From Halichondria panicea (Eukaryota > Porifera > Demospongiae > Suberitida > Halichondriidae), in contig NC_087389.1 of assembly GCF_963675165.1 (NCBI RefSeq), positions 5,678,120 to 5,742,119 on the forward strand: a stretch of 64,000 nt of DNA, given 5' to 3'. The notes beneath the pieces are model-generated. The model was not told the DNA's origin, made no database searches, and saw nothing but the letters and a program-made list of their open reading frames with translations. Made by a program: the position numbers and the translations under genes. Below, piece by piece: positions 30,682-43,313 of this stretch (positions are counted from its first letter, which is position 1; the number at the start of each line of letters is the position of its first letter).

Positions 30682-31037
30682 TACCGTAAGACCTCGATTT
30701 AAGGCGACCCTCCAAATATGCGACACCCAGGAGCTTCAGCAATTTTCTGACCTCTAAAAGTAGCGACAGCTACGTTGATAATTATTTTTTAATGTCGCGT
30801 TCTAAATAGAGGTAAATGTAGCCACTCCCTAGCCTCGATTGTAGCCCACTGGAAAATCAGTGTTTTTAAGCGGCCTGAAATCGAGGCAAGTAGACTCTGT
30901 AAAGTTACCTCCAATTAGATGCGACCCTCTAAATATGCGACACCAGGGCTTCAATATAATTTTTCAATCTCCAAAAGATGCGACCTCTGGCTTCGTAATT
31001 ATTAAAAAGTGTCGCTTTAAATCGAGATCTTACGGTA
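30682..31037. mobile_element. MITE family C, third copy
   Basis: Almost identical to 2137-2491, including both termini. Confidence 0.82.
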
Positions 31038-31326
31038 TGAACCTACAGCATTCTCTAGGATGCTCCTCTCCTGGTCCTCCACTGACTTGTGATAGAGCTA
31101 CTCACCACACAGCCTCATCTGACAACACACCTGAAACAGGGGACAACAATTTGTTATAATTATGTTGGAGAACAATAAATACTGTAATAGTGCTGCTCAC
31201 AAGCATCACTTACAGGAAGATAGACTCTTTAAGCCTGCACTCAGTATTGTATTCATTCTTGCTTTGAATACTTTTCTCTTTCATTTCTGATCCAGGCACC
31301 AGCAAAACTCAAAAGTCAAAAGTCAG

Positions 31327-31420
31327 AAGTAGTGAGGGAGGGGGCGGGGCTGGTGTTTAATTCATTTCCCTTTAGCCTAAGAGGGAAATGAATAAAACAC
31401 CAGCCCCTCCCCCTCCCACT
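31327..31420. mobile_element. Hairpin MITE family J, third copy
   Basis: Same arms as 2782-2873, with a few compensated and uncompensated changes. Confidence 0.82.
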
Positions 31421-32151
31421 AATTAATTGTCTCTCAAAAGTCAATGACAATGACAATAATTATAAGAGAGTTGCAACATGGATACTATAGGTGGTTGCAA
31501 GGCTCTGCTAATGCAGACTTGAACTTTTGGTATAGATCGTTTTTAACAACAATGATGGACATTCATTACCCACACCTTGAGTTTTTGCATGCAGCAAAAT
31601 TAAATTGTTTATCATGTGTATAAAACTTTATGTTATGTAGCTTGGACATCTCAACCGAAGCATCAGCACCTTTTCATTTTTAATAACTTGTATTTGGGCT
31701 TTGTTCAACAAAGAAAGGCGTTGTTTGTTTTCTAAAGTAAGGGAATTCCCCAAACTGCACGGATAGGTGGGGCTCACCCATAATTATGCACACCGTATTT
31801 CTTAGCCCTTATTCTGGCTTATTCCTGTAGAGTGCTGATTAATCACCCACACCATCTTTTCTCTTTTCACAACAACAATTTTAGGTCACTGTCACCAGGC
31901 AAAAGCAAAGAACTGATCAGCTCTAAATCTATGCAGTCTAAGTCCAGACATTATAGCAATGCCAGTGAGTGCATATAATTACAGGCTACTGCAAAGATTT
32001 GCATAAATTATATTATAATTATATACAAGCTATAAAGTGGATGTGCATATGAGCATGACCTCCTATAAACTACTGCATAATTATTATAGTCTTCTTAAGC
32101 TACAGCTCTCCCTCCTCATGTACGTAGGGCAAGCGTCCGATAGCTCAGAGC

Positions 32152-32321
32152 AAGGTTGTCACTCCTATTGGTGGACATGCTCAACACCATCCTGCAAGAG
32201 ACCATCACACTCTCCAAGGGTGATCGAGTAGCAAGTGCCCGAGCTGCCATTATTGTCTTTGTTCTCTGTATGATTATATTATTTGGCCCGTTAACGATTG
32301 GCCATTATGTCTATCTCTGCA
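32152..32321 (+). CDS. Membrane-span exon candidate, copy of 3609-3781
   Basis: Near-identical to 3609-3781 (LLVDMLNTILQETITLSKGD, AAIIVFVLCMIILFGPLTIG). After HYVYLCI the piggyBac-bearing insertion begins, so the downstream context is changed. Confidence 0.38.
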
Positions 32322-32486
32322 TAATTACAACAGAATTTACAACAGAGTGGGTTAGGGCCTCTCATATACAACTGAATTCTTTATCACAATTTTATTAATC
32401 ATTGAAATAATACCCCTTTCCTCCCCTCTCCAAGGCCAATTTAGACCAGGAGAGTACCATCTAACAAAAATCAGTCACACAGCACA

Positions 32487-35291
32487 TTAGCTAGCACATG
32501 TGTGTCCGATAACAGAGTGTCCTTTGCATATTCTTATGCGACAGTGGGGACATGCCATTGCAGTGTGTTGCTGCTCTCTGCTAGGGATCTTCTCCCGAAC
32601 ACACACTTGACAGCGCCCACGAGACACTCCGACACTATTTGCACTCACACGTGCGCCCTGTGATGGGGGGAAAACGATATTTAGACTGGCCAGACCTGAG
32701 GCACTGCTACGAGTACGTGGCACACCCAATAGACTATGAATTAGTTCCAATCGAAACCCTTTCAAAGGCATGGCCTTTGAACCCACCCTGACACAGTTGT
32801 GCCTGTATAGAATGTATGCATTATTCACACTAACGTCAAGGAATTGAAAGAAAATCCTGAACCAATACCGCCGACACTTTCTATCGTACCCATAGGTTTT
32901 CCTCATACGCCCTGTATTGTCAACTCCTCCCATGTACATGTTATATGCAGGGAGACAGGGGGGGACACTCTGAGAGCGTAGGGTACCGTCTTTGTGCATT
33001 CGCATTACAGTGTGGGGCATATGGTCAGGGAACACATTTGTTGCAAAGGACACAACTCTACGGTCGTTAAACATAGAGTAAGAAATATCACCAACAGTCA
33101 TGGACGTATAGTCACCTTTGTCGAGTACCACATCCTTAAGACTTGCTGGGAAACCAGCAGCATTCTTCAAAATTGTGCCGACAGTAAACACATTTTGCTT
33201 AGCCAACTCTTCTATCAATGGACCGGACGTGTAAAAGTTGTCCATGTACACAACATGCTGATGACCATAAAAAGGAGTGAGTAAACGATGGACTACATTT
33301 TTCACAAGCCCTTTCACAGCTATCTTTTTCCCAGAGGAATCGGTGAGCTTACCACTGTATACATCAAACACACAGAGATACCCACAGCATGAACATGAGC
33401 AGCACCATACCTTGAACCCCAGTTTAACAGGCTTCTTGGGCATATGAATTTTCCCGCTTTTACGACCCTTGTACTTTATCATCATCTCATCAACGGAAAG
33501 CTCCTGACTGGGATTATACCTCATGAAGTAGTTGGCTTTAAGAGTCTCTAAAACAGTTTTTAGCTTGCTAGTTACCTTACGTGCATCAGTGATGGACGTA
33601 TTGTCCTCACAGTGCAGATACCGCCATAAACTTTGGAACCTTTTGAGCGACATTACATTGCTCACACATTGTACACCTAAAAGGGGATCCTTGGACCAGT
33701 AGTCCGTAATTTCAGGGAGCCTATGAATGCCCATCTCTAGTACAATCCCCAAAAACACCCACAATTCGGCACTGTTTGTAGCTGACCAACCCTTAGCACC
33801 ACACTGCCTAGCGTACAGGTTGGTCTGTTCGGCTATGTACTCACACAAACTATCGGGCCAAAGTAACTTAACAAAATCTAGGCATGGAGTTACAGACGGA
33901 TCAAGTTGATCGACAGGACCGACCACACCGCCAAAGACGGGGTATCTTCCTGTGGACTTAGCTTTTTGGAGTCCATTGTCCCTCGCCAGCTTCCTCCGTT
34001 TGGGAGTCGGAGCCATGCCATCGACCATTTCGTCATCATCCTCCACTGCAGCATCTGCACGGAAACAAAGCATGAATATCATTAGAGTACCACAAGAGTG
34101 CTCGCCAGTGCAGGTGGGGGACAGGCTATGAATGTCATTATGTGGACGTACCGCACGCTAGTGGTGCTATGAATATCATTAACTACTGGGGGGGAGGGGG
34201 TTAGGGCACATAGGTACAGTACAGCAGAGGAAAAGGCTCGTCCCCATCAAAGGCTCGTGGGAGGAGCCCAACAAACCACAACAACCATGAATGTCATTAC
34301 GTGGGCGTACCACACGCTAGTGGTGCTATGAATATCATTAACTACTGGGGGGGGGGGTTAGGGCACATAGGTACAGTACAGCAGAGGAAAAGGCTCGTCC
34401 CCATCAAAGGCTCGTGGGAGGAGCCCAACAAACCACAACAACCATGAATGTCATTACGTGGGCGTACCGCACGCTAGTGGTGCTATGAATATCATTAACT
34501 ACTGGGGGGGGGGGTTAGGGCACATAGGTACAGTACAGCAGAGGAAAAGGCTCGTCCCCATCAAAGGCTCGTGGGAGGAGCCCAACAAACCACAACAACC
34601 ATGAATGTCATTACGTGGGCGTACCACATGCTAGTGGTGCTATGAATATCATTAACAACTGGGGGGGGGGGTTAGGGCACATAGATACAGTACAGCAGAG
34701 GAAAAGGCTCGTCCACATCAAAGGCTCGTGGGAGGAGCCTAACAAACCACAACAACCATGAATGTCATTACGTGGGCGTATCACACACTAGTGGTGCTAT
34801 GAATATCATTAACTACTGGGGGGGGGGGTTAGGGCACATAGGTACAGTACAGCAGAGGAAAAGGCTCGTCCACATCAAAGGCTCGTGGGAGGAGCCCAAC
34901 AAACCACAACAACCATGAATATCAATATGTGGGCGTAATGCACGCGTGTGGTGCTATGAATATCATTAACAACTGGGGGTTAGGGTACAGTACAGTACTG
35001 CAGTCAAGGCGACGCCAAAAAGAGGCTCACACAATGTAGGAGGAGCCACAAAAGGCATGCACATGACGCCTCCGCCAAAAAGAGGCCACATATCGTTAGG
35101 GCATCACAATGCTGCCTCCCCAACCACTATTTAATGGTGCAATGACACAAACCTGAATCACTCTCCAGATCTGTCTCAAAATCGTCATCACTGGGCTCGT
35201 CATGGTCATAACAGACTTCCTGGTCCTCCTCAAGCTCTCTGACAGTGTGCTCAAGCTCGCTGACAGTGTCAAGGAGTCCAATCAGCTCCAT
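32487..35291 (-). CDS. piggyBac-like transposase (PGBD family), apparently intact
   Basis: Two exons: 35291-35153 (MELIGLLDTVSELEHTVREL, then an acidic stretch) and 34054-32487; they join in phase to 568 residues. The join reads ESDSDAAVEDDDEMVDG, the acidic N-terminus usual in this family. The DDE_Tnp_1_7 core carries three aspartates in typical contexts: SVDEMMIKYKGRKSG, HVVYMDNFYTSGPL and YMGGVDNTGRMRKTYGYD. The C-terminus has a Cys/His-rich zinc-binding domain (CQVCVREK.., CPHCRIRICKGH..CAS), used in the family for end binding. No frameshift or stop. The enzyme cuts and pastes DNA at TTAA sites. The neighbouring genes are decayed while this one is open, which suggests recent arrival, or domestication. 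Confidence 0.92.
34128..34985. repeat. 157-bp minisatellite inside the transposase intron
   Basis: About 5.4 head-to-tail units, with tatgaatatcattaac and a G-run at each start; ccatgaatgtcattacgtgg recurs at about 34287, 34443, 34600, 34757 and 34914. Units differ by few bases. It lies wholly in the intron 34055-35152 and makes up most of it. Confidence 0.95.
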
Positions 35292-35330
35292 TTGGATTCA
35301 AAAGTTTTGAAAAATAATAACAAGAAAAAA

Positions 35331-37255
35331 TCTAGCCTCGAATCCACGCCGATTAAAATACGGCCTGCAGGGGTGTTAGTGCACATGCGCTGCACGATTA
35401 CCCAGAATCTGGGTAATCGTGCACGCCAGTAAAACTTTTAGTAAATGCTAGCTGTAATACTTGGAATTTGTTCCGTGTTACTATCAATGGCGTCGACTGA
35501 GTTTTGTGAAGCTGTGGCTTATGCTCTTCGTTGCGTTGGTCTAAAGGATCTCACACTGAAGCCAAAGCAAAAGGAGGCTCTCATCCACCTGTATGACGAT
35601 CATGATGTCTTTGTTTGGTTCCCCACGGGCTATGGCAAGTCTTTGTGCTTCCAACTGCTCACTGAAGCAGACAAGCTCTAGCTCTACAAGAGTTGAGAGA
35701 AGTGTTGTGCTGGTGCTGTCACCACTAGTGTCTCTGATAATAGACCAGGTTTCAGGCCTCCGGAAGATCAAGAAGGGTGTCTCTGCTGTTATAATTATTG
35801 TCTGGCAACAAAGGTATTAAAGATGTAGATCTAGATAGCTATATTAAAGAATCTAGGAACTGATGATATTAATGGCCTGAACTTAGTGCATTATTACAGT
35901 CAACACTGATCCTTCATTTCATAGATGTCGAGAAGGACCTCCTTGCTAGTGTGAGTGACGTGTCCGAGGGTCGGTTCTCTCTCCTCTATAGTGCTCCCGA
36001 GGCACTCCTTGGCAGAGAAGCGTAGAAGCAGCTCTTGGTCCAACGTCCCCTCTGTGACTCTGTAGTGGCAGTCGCTGTTGACGAAGCACACTGTGCGTAT
36101 AAGTGGTAAGCAAGAGTGGTTACAGTGTTTATTCGATTTGAGGCTTTTAAATATTACGAATCCCCAGGGGTGGCTACTTTTTGAGGCAGAAACATTATTT
36201 TTAAAAGTCCTTGTAGGGAATCCACTAGCCTCTATTCCAGGCCACTTTAAAATACGAACTACATGTATTACAATAAGTGGCTACATCATTTTAGGACGCG
36301 GCATATAAAACAACACTGCTTGAGTAAGTGCTACTTTGATAATGTCCTAAGATGTAGTGTGTTGCATATTTGGAGGGTCTCCTTAAAAAATGTACACGAG
36401 ATACAATATACATGAACAATTGTACGTTAAAACATAGTGCCTTTACATGTGCTCTACTGTCTACGCAGTTTTGTATAATGATTTTACAAATACCCCCTCA
36501 CTCAACCACTTGTCTAGCACTTTGGTATGGCCTTCACTGATCTTTTTGTTAATATCGCTTCATAGCTGATTGATGTGGTTTAGCCTGGCCCAAGCCTTAA
36601 TTAATAATAATTGAATAATCACTTGTTTATCAGTAGGAGTGCTGGCACTCGTAGTCTGTAGTGTGCACTCAATTCCAGCTATATTTAATTATTGTTTTTT
36701 TTTTTATATAACACTCTGCAGGTACAGAGATCTACCGTTGGGTTGCTGAGTACTGGCAGTCTCAACAGAAGGTGCTTGAGTATAACGTTGCTCCGATCCC
36801 TCAGCGGCACGGCACGTCTTGTTGATATGAAGCAGTGACTAACAAAATTAATTAACAGTAATTTTTACTCTCTTGTTTTTATATTACTCTTGTCCTGGAC
36901 GGGGAAACAGAGTCGCCTTCCAGCGGCTCCAACGGTCTGACGCTTAGCTAATGGTGGTCTTGCTACGTGTACGTGTGTGTGTGTGTGGGAGAAACCCCTA
37001 CCCCACTAGTGTCTTTGGATATCTTTCTCGGAGCCGATTACTCGTCGGCTGCCAGTGACACTTGTGAGAGGCCTGGGCAGCCATCTCTAGCTCTCTGTTG
37101 TTTTAATGTATTTTTCCTACGAACCATGCGGTTTAAGGTATTCTCATTTTGTTTATTTTCCGTTTTATTATCAACAATAAATTTAGCGCATGTGCACTAA
37201 CACCCCTGCAATGAACACCAGGCCGTATTTTAATCGGCGTGGATTCGAGGCTAGA
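35331..37255. mobile_element. TIR element carrying a helicase fragment, copy B
   Basis: Near-identical to 3792-5714 with the same TIRs. It shares the helicase lesions, so the element was already dead and in place before the segment was duplicated. Confidence 0.78.
35487..36094 (+). pseudogene. RecQ-like helicase N-terminal remnant, copy B
   Basis: Same motifs (FPTGYGKSLCFQLL, VDEAHCAYKW) and same stop/frame changes as 3948-4555; only a few substitutions separate them (for example GLRKI for GLQKI). Confidence 0.85.
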
Positions 37256-37444
37256 AAAAATCCAGTCAGTTTTATTACATCTCTCCTTGAAATTATAGGA
37301 GTGCTTTTCTTTTTCTATGGCAACAATAATTATCACAAGTATTATCAACAGCTGGAGAATTGAGTTAGGTTGTGACTCTCAATGCGTCCTCGATAATCAA
37401 ATAGCAGCTGCTTTCTCTTTGGGAACGTCTCTAATCATTTTCAG

Positions 37445-38063
37445 ATAGTTCCGTCAGTGCTGAAAAGTTGTTAAAGTTGCTGAAGAGAAAACAACAAAAT
37501 GAGAAGAAAACAAGATCACCTGATTGGTACACTGCGCGCGCTTGATTTGATCACGATGTTTATCAAGATCAACACCATCTACTCGGCTATTGTTGGGATG
37601 ACACAATCCACTGATTTCTGCAGCAGCACTGAAGTTGCTGCAAGCTCAGTTTTCCTGTCCGTTTGTGTTCTACTGGGAATTGCTAGCGAGTTAATCAATT
37701 GCTTTGGACACGAATTTAAATAGCAACAAAGAATACATCGACAAGTCATTCAATCAATTGGTAACTATCGGCATGATTCTTATTGTCACTATTTGCCTTC
37801 CCTTTTATTTACTGGCCGATAATTTCCAGCCTCTCGATTGTGCGTTCAGTTGTGACACTATTGTTGCTAATGCGACCATCAGCACAACCACATGCAACCG
37901 GACGGCCAACAGTGGAGTTAGACTGGGGTTTACCCTAACCACGCTTATTATCGTCCTCATCTTCTCCAGTGTTTATTTCTATCATGTTCGATTAGCTGAA
38001 ATAAATCGAAAGAAGCTGAAGAGTAACATTGTTATAATTACTGGGAAAGAAACAGTGGTGTAG
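37445..38063 (+). pseudogene. Multi-pass membrane protein exon, copy B (frameshifted)
   Basis: As 5905-6470, but a 4-base GCGC expansion (actgcgcgcgcttgat) shifts the frame after SPDWYTA-equivalent codons, and a deletion of about 11 bases after ELIN restores a readable frame at DTNLNSNKEYIDK. The C-terminus INRKKLKSNIVIITGKETVV-stop is probably the original end, lost from copy A. Confidence 0.7.
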
Positions 38064-38108
38064 AATTTAAAATTTTTCATTATAATTATCAAGTTGTATT
38101 GTCATAAT

Positions 38109-38870
38109 GTAGCCTCTACACAGGCTCTCCTTTTTCTGTTCTTTATCACAATCGTTCAATAAGATAAAATACTGTATTATTCGTTCAATGAGATAAAATA
38201 CGGTATTAATTGGAGGAATAAAGAAAGAAATAGACGTAAAGTTAGGAAAAAGGAGAGCCTGTATCGGGAAGTCGCGTGAGGGTAGAAGGGTGGTAGAAGG
38301 GTGAAAATGAGCGTGGGCATACTGAGCTAGAGATGTTGGACTGCCCACGCAGAGGTCTACGACTAGTAAAACTTTGCCTGCAGCAAGCTGGACATGGACT
38401 TGGAACTGGAAGTTTGCAAGCACTATAGCTAGCTATACCTTAGGCTTAGCTAGATGATCTACTAGTCTAGATTGTGTGTTTAGATTCTATCACTATTACC
38501 TTTTCTTGTGTCTTTCTACATGCTATAGTAGAATAGCTTAGTCATCATTATCATAGCAGGTAGCTACTGCCACCAGAGCTGGCCACGCTGGTTCTCTGAT
38601 CTGACTTGCAGCACAGCTTGGTGGTTGTCTCAGTGCAGTACAGTACAGTCTTACTCCGAATGCGTGGGAGAATACCTTACGTCACGATTGTGGGCTACAT
38701 ATCGCCCACGTTCATAAAAATCCTTGTGGATCACGCGATTTCCCAAACCAGGCCTTACGTTTTCTTAACTGTACGCCCATTTCTTTCTTTGCTGCCTCAC
38801 TATGTCTTTCTTATGTTTATGGATGAACAGTGACAACAGCAAGAAAAAGTAAGGCCTGGGAACGAGGCTA
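38109..38870. mobile_element. hAT-like non-autonomous element, 8-bp target duplication
   Basis: The flanks 38101-38108 and 38871-38878 are both gtcataat, and copy A (6557-6564) has it once. The ends are gtagcctc.. and ..gaggcta (TIR TAGCCTC). An 8-bp duplication and this TIR fit hAT elements. The inside is non-coding, with a short repeat attattcgttcaat(a/g)agata. Confidence 0.85.
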
Positions 38871-38877
38871 GTCATAA

Positions 38878-39246
38878 TGCACCTATCAATGTCAAGCCCC
38901 ACCCCTGACATACGGGCAGTATATATAGGGGCATTAGTAGGGGGTTACACAGCTTTTAGCACTCACTTTCCCCCCAACACAGGGGCTTTTGCATCAACAT
39001 TTTTCCCAGCAATTTTGAGGGCGGGCCAATGTTTGCGCATGCTCATCATAAAGTTGCAATGTAGCTGACTAAATCCCCTGTTAATCCCCAGTGTACCCCC
39101 ACCATATATACAAGGGATTGATAGGGGATTATACACATGAGGAGCCCCCACCCTATTGGGCATTCATTAAGTGAAAATGTATAATCCCCACCCAATCCCC
39201 TATACTGCCCGTATGTCAGGGGTGGGGCTTGACATTGATAGGTGCA
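38878..39246. mobile_element. Foldback element nested at the hAT target site
   Basis: The arms, about 50 bases, run from tgcacctatcaatgtcaagc through ccccacccctgacatacggg to the exact inverse at 39195-39246. It inserted into the TAA of the right-hand gtcataat repeat of the preceding element (taa at 38875-38877 and 39247-39249), so it is the younger insertion. The rest of the site equals copy A. Confidence 0.88.
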
Positions 39247-41904
39247 TAATTATATGCTTTTTCTCAGAATTAACTATAATCAGGAGTAGCTATACATAAA
39301 GCTAATTAAAATTAATGATTCAATAATTATGTATAGGTCTGCAGTGCGAGTGATATAGGTCTGAAGTGGTGTGGTCCATATTAATTGTGCCCATTATATA
39401 TCACTCCTAAAAGGGGTGGGGCTGGTCTTGCAGGTACACTGTTATAGGAATATAATTATGCTATGAACTTTACTTCCAACTTTAAATTATTAGGTATTGA
39501 AGAGTCTCACACTAGGCCCTGATAAATTATTTTTACCCATTATTCTATTAATTCTCGGATTGAAAAATGTGCTTATTATTAAAAATGCAAAAATGCGACA
39601 TAATAATTATAGAAAAAATTAATTAAGACGTATACATAAAAACACAGCACACATGCAAAGCTAATTATAACTGACACATGTACACGATATAATTAATATA
39701 ATCATGATTCTCATAATATTGGTGATAATCCTTCACATGAAAATGTCGTTATGCAAAATTTAATGTAATGATCTTTACCAAAAATGGACATTGAGGATAT
39801 TTATCTTCTAATTATGCTAAAAATTATTCCGAGCATATAATTTATCAGGGCCTACATTACACACTGTGCATATGGCAAATGACACTATCATTAGTAACAT
39901 ACAAATCTTGAGTATAAGCAATAAAAATAATGAACAGTTTGTGCTATGCTAATAATAATTAATTTTTTTCTGATGTGTTCCGAGCTTTCACCTTTGACCC
40001 TCAGCGAGTCCCCATCCAACTTGCCAAGGTGACTATGGGACGGACTTTGACCTGGGATTGATGCTGATTTCATCTCTGTCGGGTTGTCATAGCGACTGTA
40101 GTATGGAAACTCGGTAATAGTTTTAGAGAACTTGACTTTTGGAGCCGATCTCCTAGCGTCTCTACAGTGTGTGGGCGTGTGTGGGTGGGGGGTAATTTAT
40201 AAAGAACAGAAATAATGCTGCAACTAAAGTGACTGCTATAGTGTACACACACGATTGGTAATACACAGTGACACTAGCAAGTGTATGCAATGGCCGAGTG
40301 GTCTCCCAGTAAAGTTTAGGGATAACTCACTCTGTGTGTCTCTGGCTCCTGGAGGACCTCTCACTCTTGCTATCAGCCTGGGCACAGAAATCAAACAATG
40401 TAGGTGGCTACTAAAGTCTATACTGTTGGCTACATTGAAACCTGTCTATACCCTACAAGTACATGCAGCCTCTATAATACAGCCAGGTTAATGGGCCTCA
40501 AAGTTCTATATATAGCATGTGTCCCTCTATAATACAGCCAGGCAAGCTTCCATAGCATGTGTTTGGACCTGTGTTAGCAGGCCACCCTCTATAATACAGC
40601 CAGGTTAATGGGCCCCAAAGTTTCCATAGCATGTGTCTCTCAATAATACAGCCAGGTTAATGGGTCCCCAAACCTCTGCCCGGTGCATGGCCACTACCAA
40701 ACAGGTATGATACAGTGCGTACGTAACTGTACTGTATTGCACACAAGCTACACACATGTACAGTGTCTCTCACCTCATCTGACTTGCTGTAGAGACGCTG
40801 TATGATAGGAGTGAGGGGGGAGAAGGTTCAGGTCATACCACCACCACGTTTACGAGCCTCCCATTAGCATTCATACGCTGATCTACTGTGACGTCATCTG
40901 CTTCCTGTGCGTGGTGGGAGAGGTGTATGTGTGCGAGGGGGAGGGTATGTGTGTGTGTGTGGGGGGGGGCGGGCGCAGTCATAGTGTGTGTGTGTGGTGT
41001 GTGTGTGGTGGGAGGGTGTGTGTGTGTGGGGGGCACAGTCATAGTGTGTGTGTGGGGGGCACAGTCATAGTGTGTGTGTGTGTGTGTGTGTGTGTGAGGG
41101 GACACAGTCATAGCGTTGTGGGGGGGGTGCAGTCATAGTGTGTGTGTGTGTGTGGGGGGGGGTGCAGTCATAGTGTGTGTGTGTGGGGGGGGTGCAGTCA
41201 TAGTGTGTGTATAGGTACACTAGTTATAATTCAAGCACGGACATGTTACAGTAGTTGAACATCTTTCAGCAGCCATAACTTTAGTACCGTGACCCCATTT
41301 ACCATGGCATGACCCCAATTTCAAAAATTTGATGATTTTCTGAAAGCTTAGAAAGAGACCTTTCAAATGATGTATTTCAATCCAATATTTAGATGTGGCC
41401 ATAATTCAACTTTGAACCATGGGCTATTATTACATGGTATTGTGCTCATCTCCCAAAATATCTGGTATCATTTGAAAGGTCTTTTTCTAAGCTTTCGGAA
41501 AATCATAAAATTGGATCCACGGAATTCAAGTTATGGCAACTGAACGAGTCCACTAACCAATTGATTAAACGGGGGACATGTACATGTAGTACATACCTGC
41601 ACATTAATTTATACTATTCACTCACTCTAACACTTCTTGGTGGGTGGCTGTTCGATAGTCAATGGTATTATGGTCCTCCCCTTTATCTGCCGCCTTATGA
41701 CCTCTGTCCTTTGATCCTCAAGACCTCTTCTTAGCAGCAGGATCCGGGGGTACAGGGGGACGATTGGAGGATCGTTTAGGGGTAGTGGGTGGTCCAGGGG
41801 GCGCCTTCCACACAGGTACTTGACCCCTGCTAGGGGGAAACGGTTGATAATTCACTTTTCGCATCATTTGATAGGATATAAAGAGAGCTACAGAAAACTC
41901 TATT

Positions 41905-42302
41905 TACCGTATATGCTTGATCAGGAGCCGCGGTTACTAAATGTTTCATTTTGCTGGAAGAGGAGGCTACAATTCAAGAGAGGACATGTACTGTTCAAGA
42001 CCGGTGTTTATTAGCTCCAAAATATTTAGTCTGTCATTAAATTGTTGTTTTTTTATAAACTTGAACTCTGCCATGAGAAAGACTTTGTGAAGCACTAACA
42101 AGCTGCTACTTGTAGCTACGTACATGTAGCTAGCTGCTAGTAATCATTTTTTTGGCTGCCACATGCAGAAATGCTAGAGTCAAAGTTCACTGAGGCTACT
42201 ATTTGAGAGCGGTTACTAAATGTTTCATTTTGCTAGCAAGGGAGGCTACTATTTGAGTGCAGTCTTTATACAAGAGCGGCCTCTGATCGAGCATATATGG
42301 TA
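41905..42302. mobile_element. MITE family D, copy 1
   Basis: The ends taccgtatatgcttgatcag and the inverse of taccatatatgctcgatcag enclose repeats of gcggctactaaatgtttcat. Related copies are at 44967-45364 and 47663-47947 (right end lost). Confidence 0.85.
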
Positions 42303-42754
42303 ATACAAGAGTGCTCTTGTTTGATAAAATTGGGTCAAATGGACCACGGATAATTACTAACTTTGGGCACAAAATAATTTCTGAGATACACCCACGGTTA
42401 TATATACAAACACAAGGAAATAATTACGTGTGTAGAATAATCATGACAGAGTGATTGAACTTACTTCTTATTGGCTGATGGTCCAGTGGGCGAGTGTCCT
42501 GGTTCATGTGCAGTATTGATGCCATGAGGTCGACGTGATGTTCCCTCATCTTAGTCAGTCTCTCCTCGTGACTAGTCAGCAGTTTAGTAATGGCAGATTC
42601 ATACTCTTTCTCTAGACTGGAGAATGCATCTCGTAACTGTCCATTCTCCTTCTGTACACTGAGGGGGTGTGTGGGTGTGGCAAGGGGGAGGGGCTTATTA
42701 CAGTAACAGTGCAGACAATTGAGTGGTGTAGTTAGGTTATCAAAAAATAACAAA

Positions 42755-42970
42755 TACCGTATAGCGGGTAATTTTTATGGGGCAAAATATTCGTGGTTTT
42801 CGTGATTGAACACTAGCTGGACCACCAATATTTTACCCACGAATGAAGCGACCTTGACTACCTTTACCTGCAGTGAAAGCAGCAACTACGAACATACTAT
42901 CCACAAAGTGACTAAATATTGCTCAACCACGAATATTTTGCCCCTACTGAAAATTACCGGCTATACGGTA
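42755..42970. mobile_element. MITE family B, full copy
   Basis: The ends taccgtatagcgggtaattt and the inverse at 42945-42970 (aaaattaccggctatacggta) enclose ttcgtggttttcgtgattg. It lies between exons of ankyrin copy B. Confidence 0.87.
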
Positions 42971-43247
42971 GACACTAGCAGTAGCAATTCTCCCAGTGAC
43001 ACACTCTCATACAGACTTGCACACACACCACCATACACACACACTACACAATCCCTAATTAAAGGCCCTCCACTTACATAGCGAGCTGCTCGGCCATGTG
43101 TGTCAGTTCTCCGGAGAGTGCCCAACAAGTCTCGTACATCGTGAGATAGCGGACACAGATATTCTGACCCATAGCATCGGCCCAATCTACCGGCTTCTGG
43201 TTCTCCCTGTCCGTGTGGACCATGCTGTAGCCAAAGTCCATGAGCAG

Positions 43248-43313
<66 letters not shown>

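Larger units (their letters stand above)
32325..35316. mobile_element. piggyBac-type transposon insertion
   Basis: Absent from copy A, where ctgcataacaag (3775-3785) is continuous. Here ctgcataa is followed by ttacaacag.., and the flank resumes at 35317 with ataacaag, giving an ATAA repeat at both sides. piggyBac normally targets TTAA, so ATAA would be a variant. I see no inverted repeats at the two borders. The first ATG of the transposase is only 25 bases inside the right border, so the 5' end may be truncated. Confidence 0.8.

Noticed and set aside
32994..33284. Plus-strand frame inside the piggyBac transposon
   Set aside because: Antisense shadow of the transposase core.
34128..34985. 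Interpretation of the 157-bp repeat as a centromeric satellite
   Set aside because: Only about five units, confined to one intron; the rest of the window shows no such array.
42806..43081. Thr/Ser-rich plus-strand frame
   Set aside because: Falls across MITE B and the antisense of an ankyrin-gene intron.
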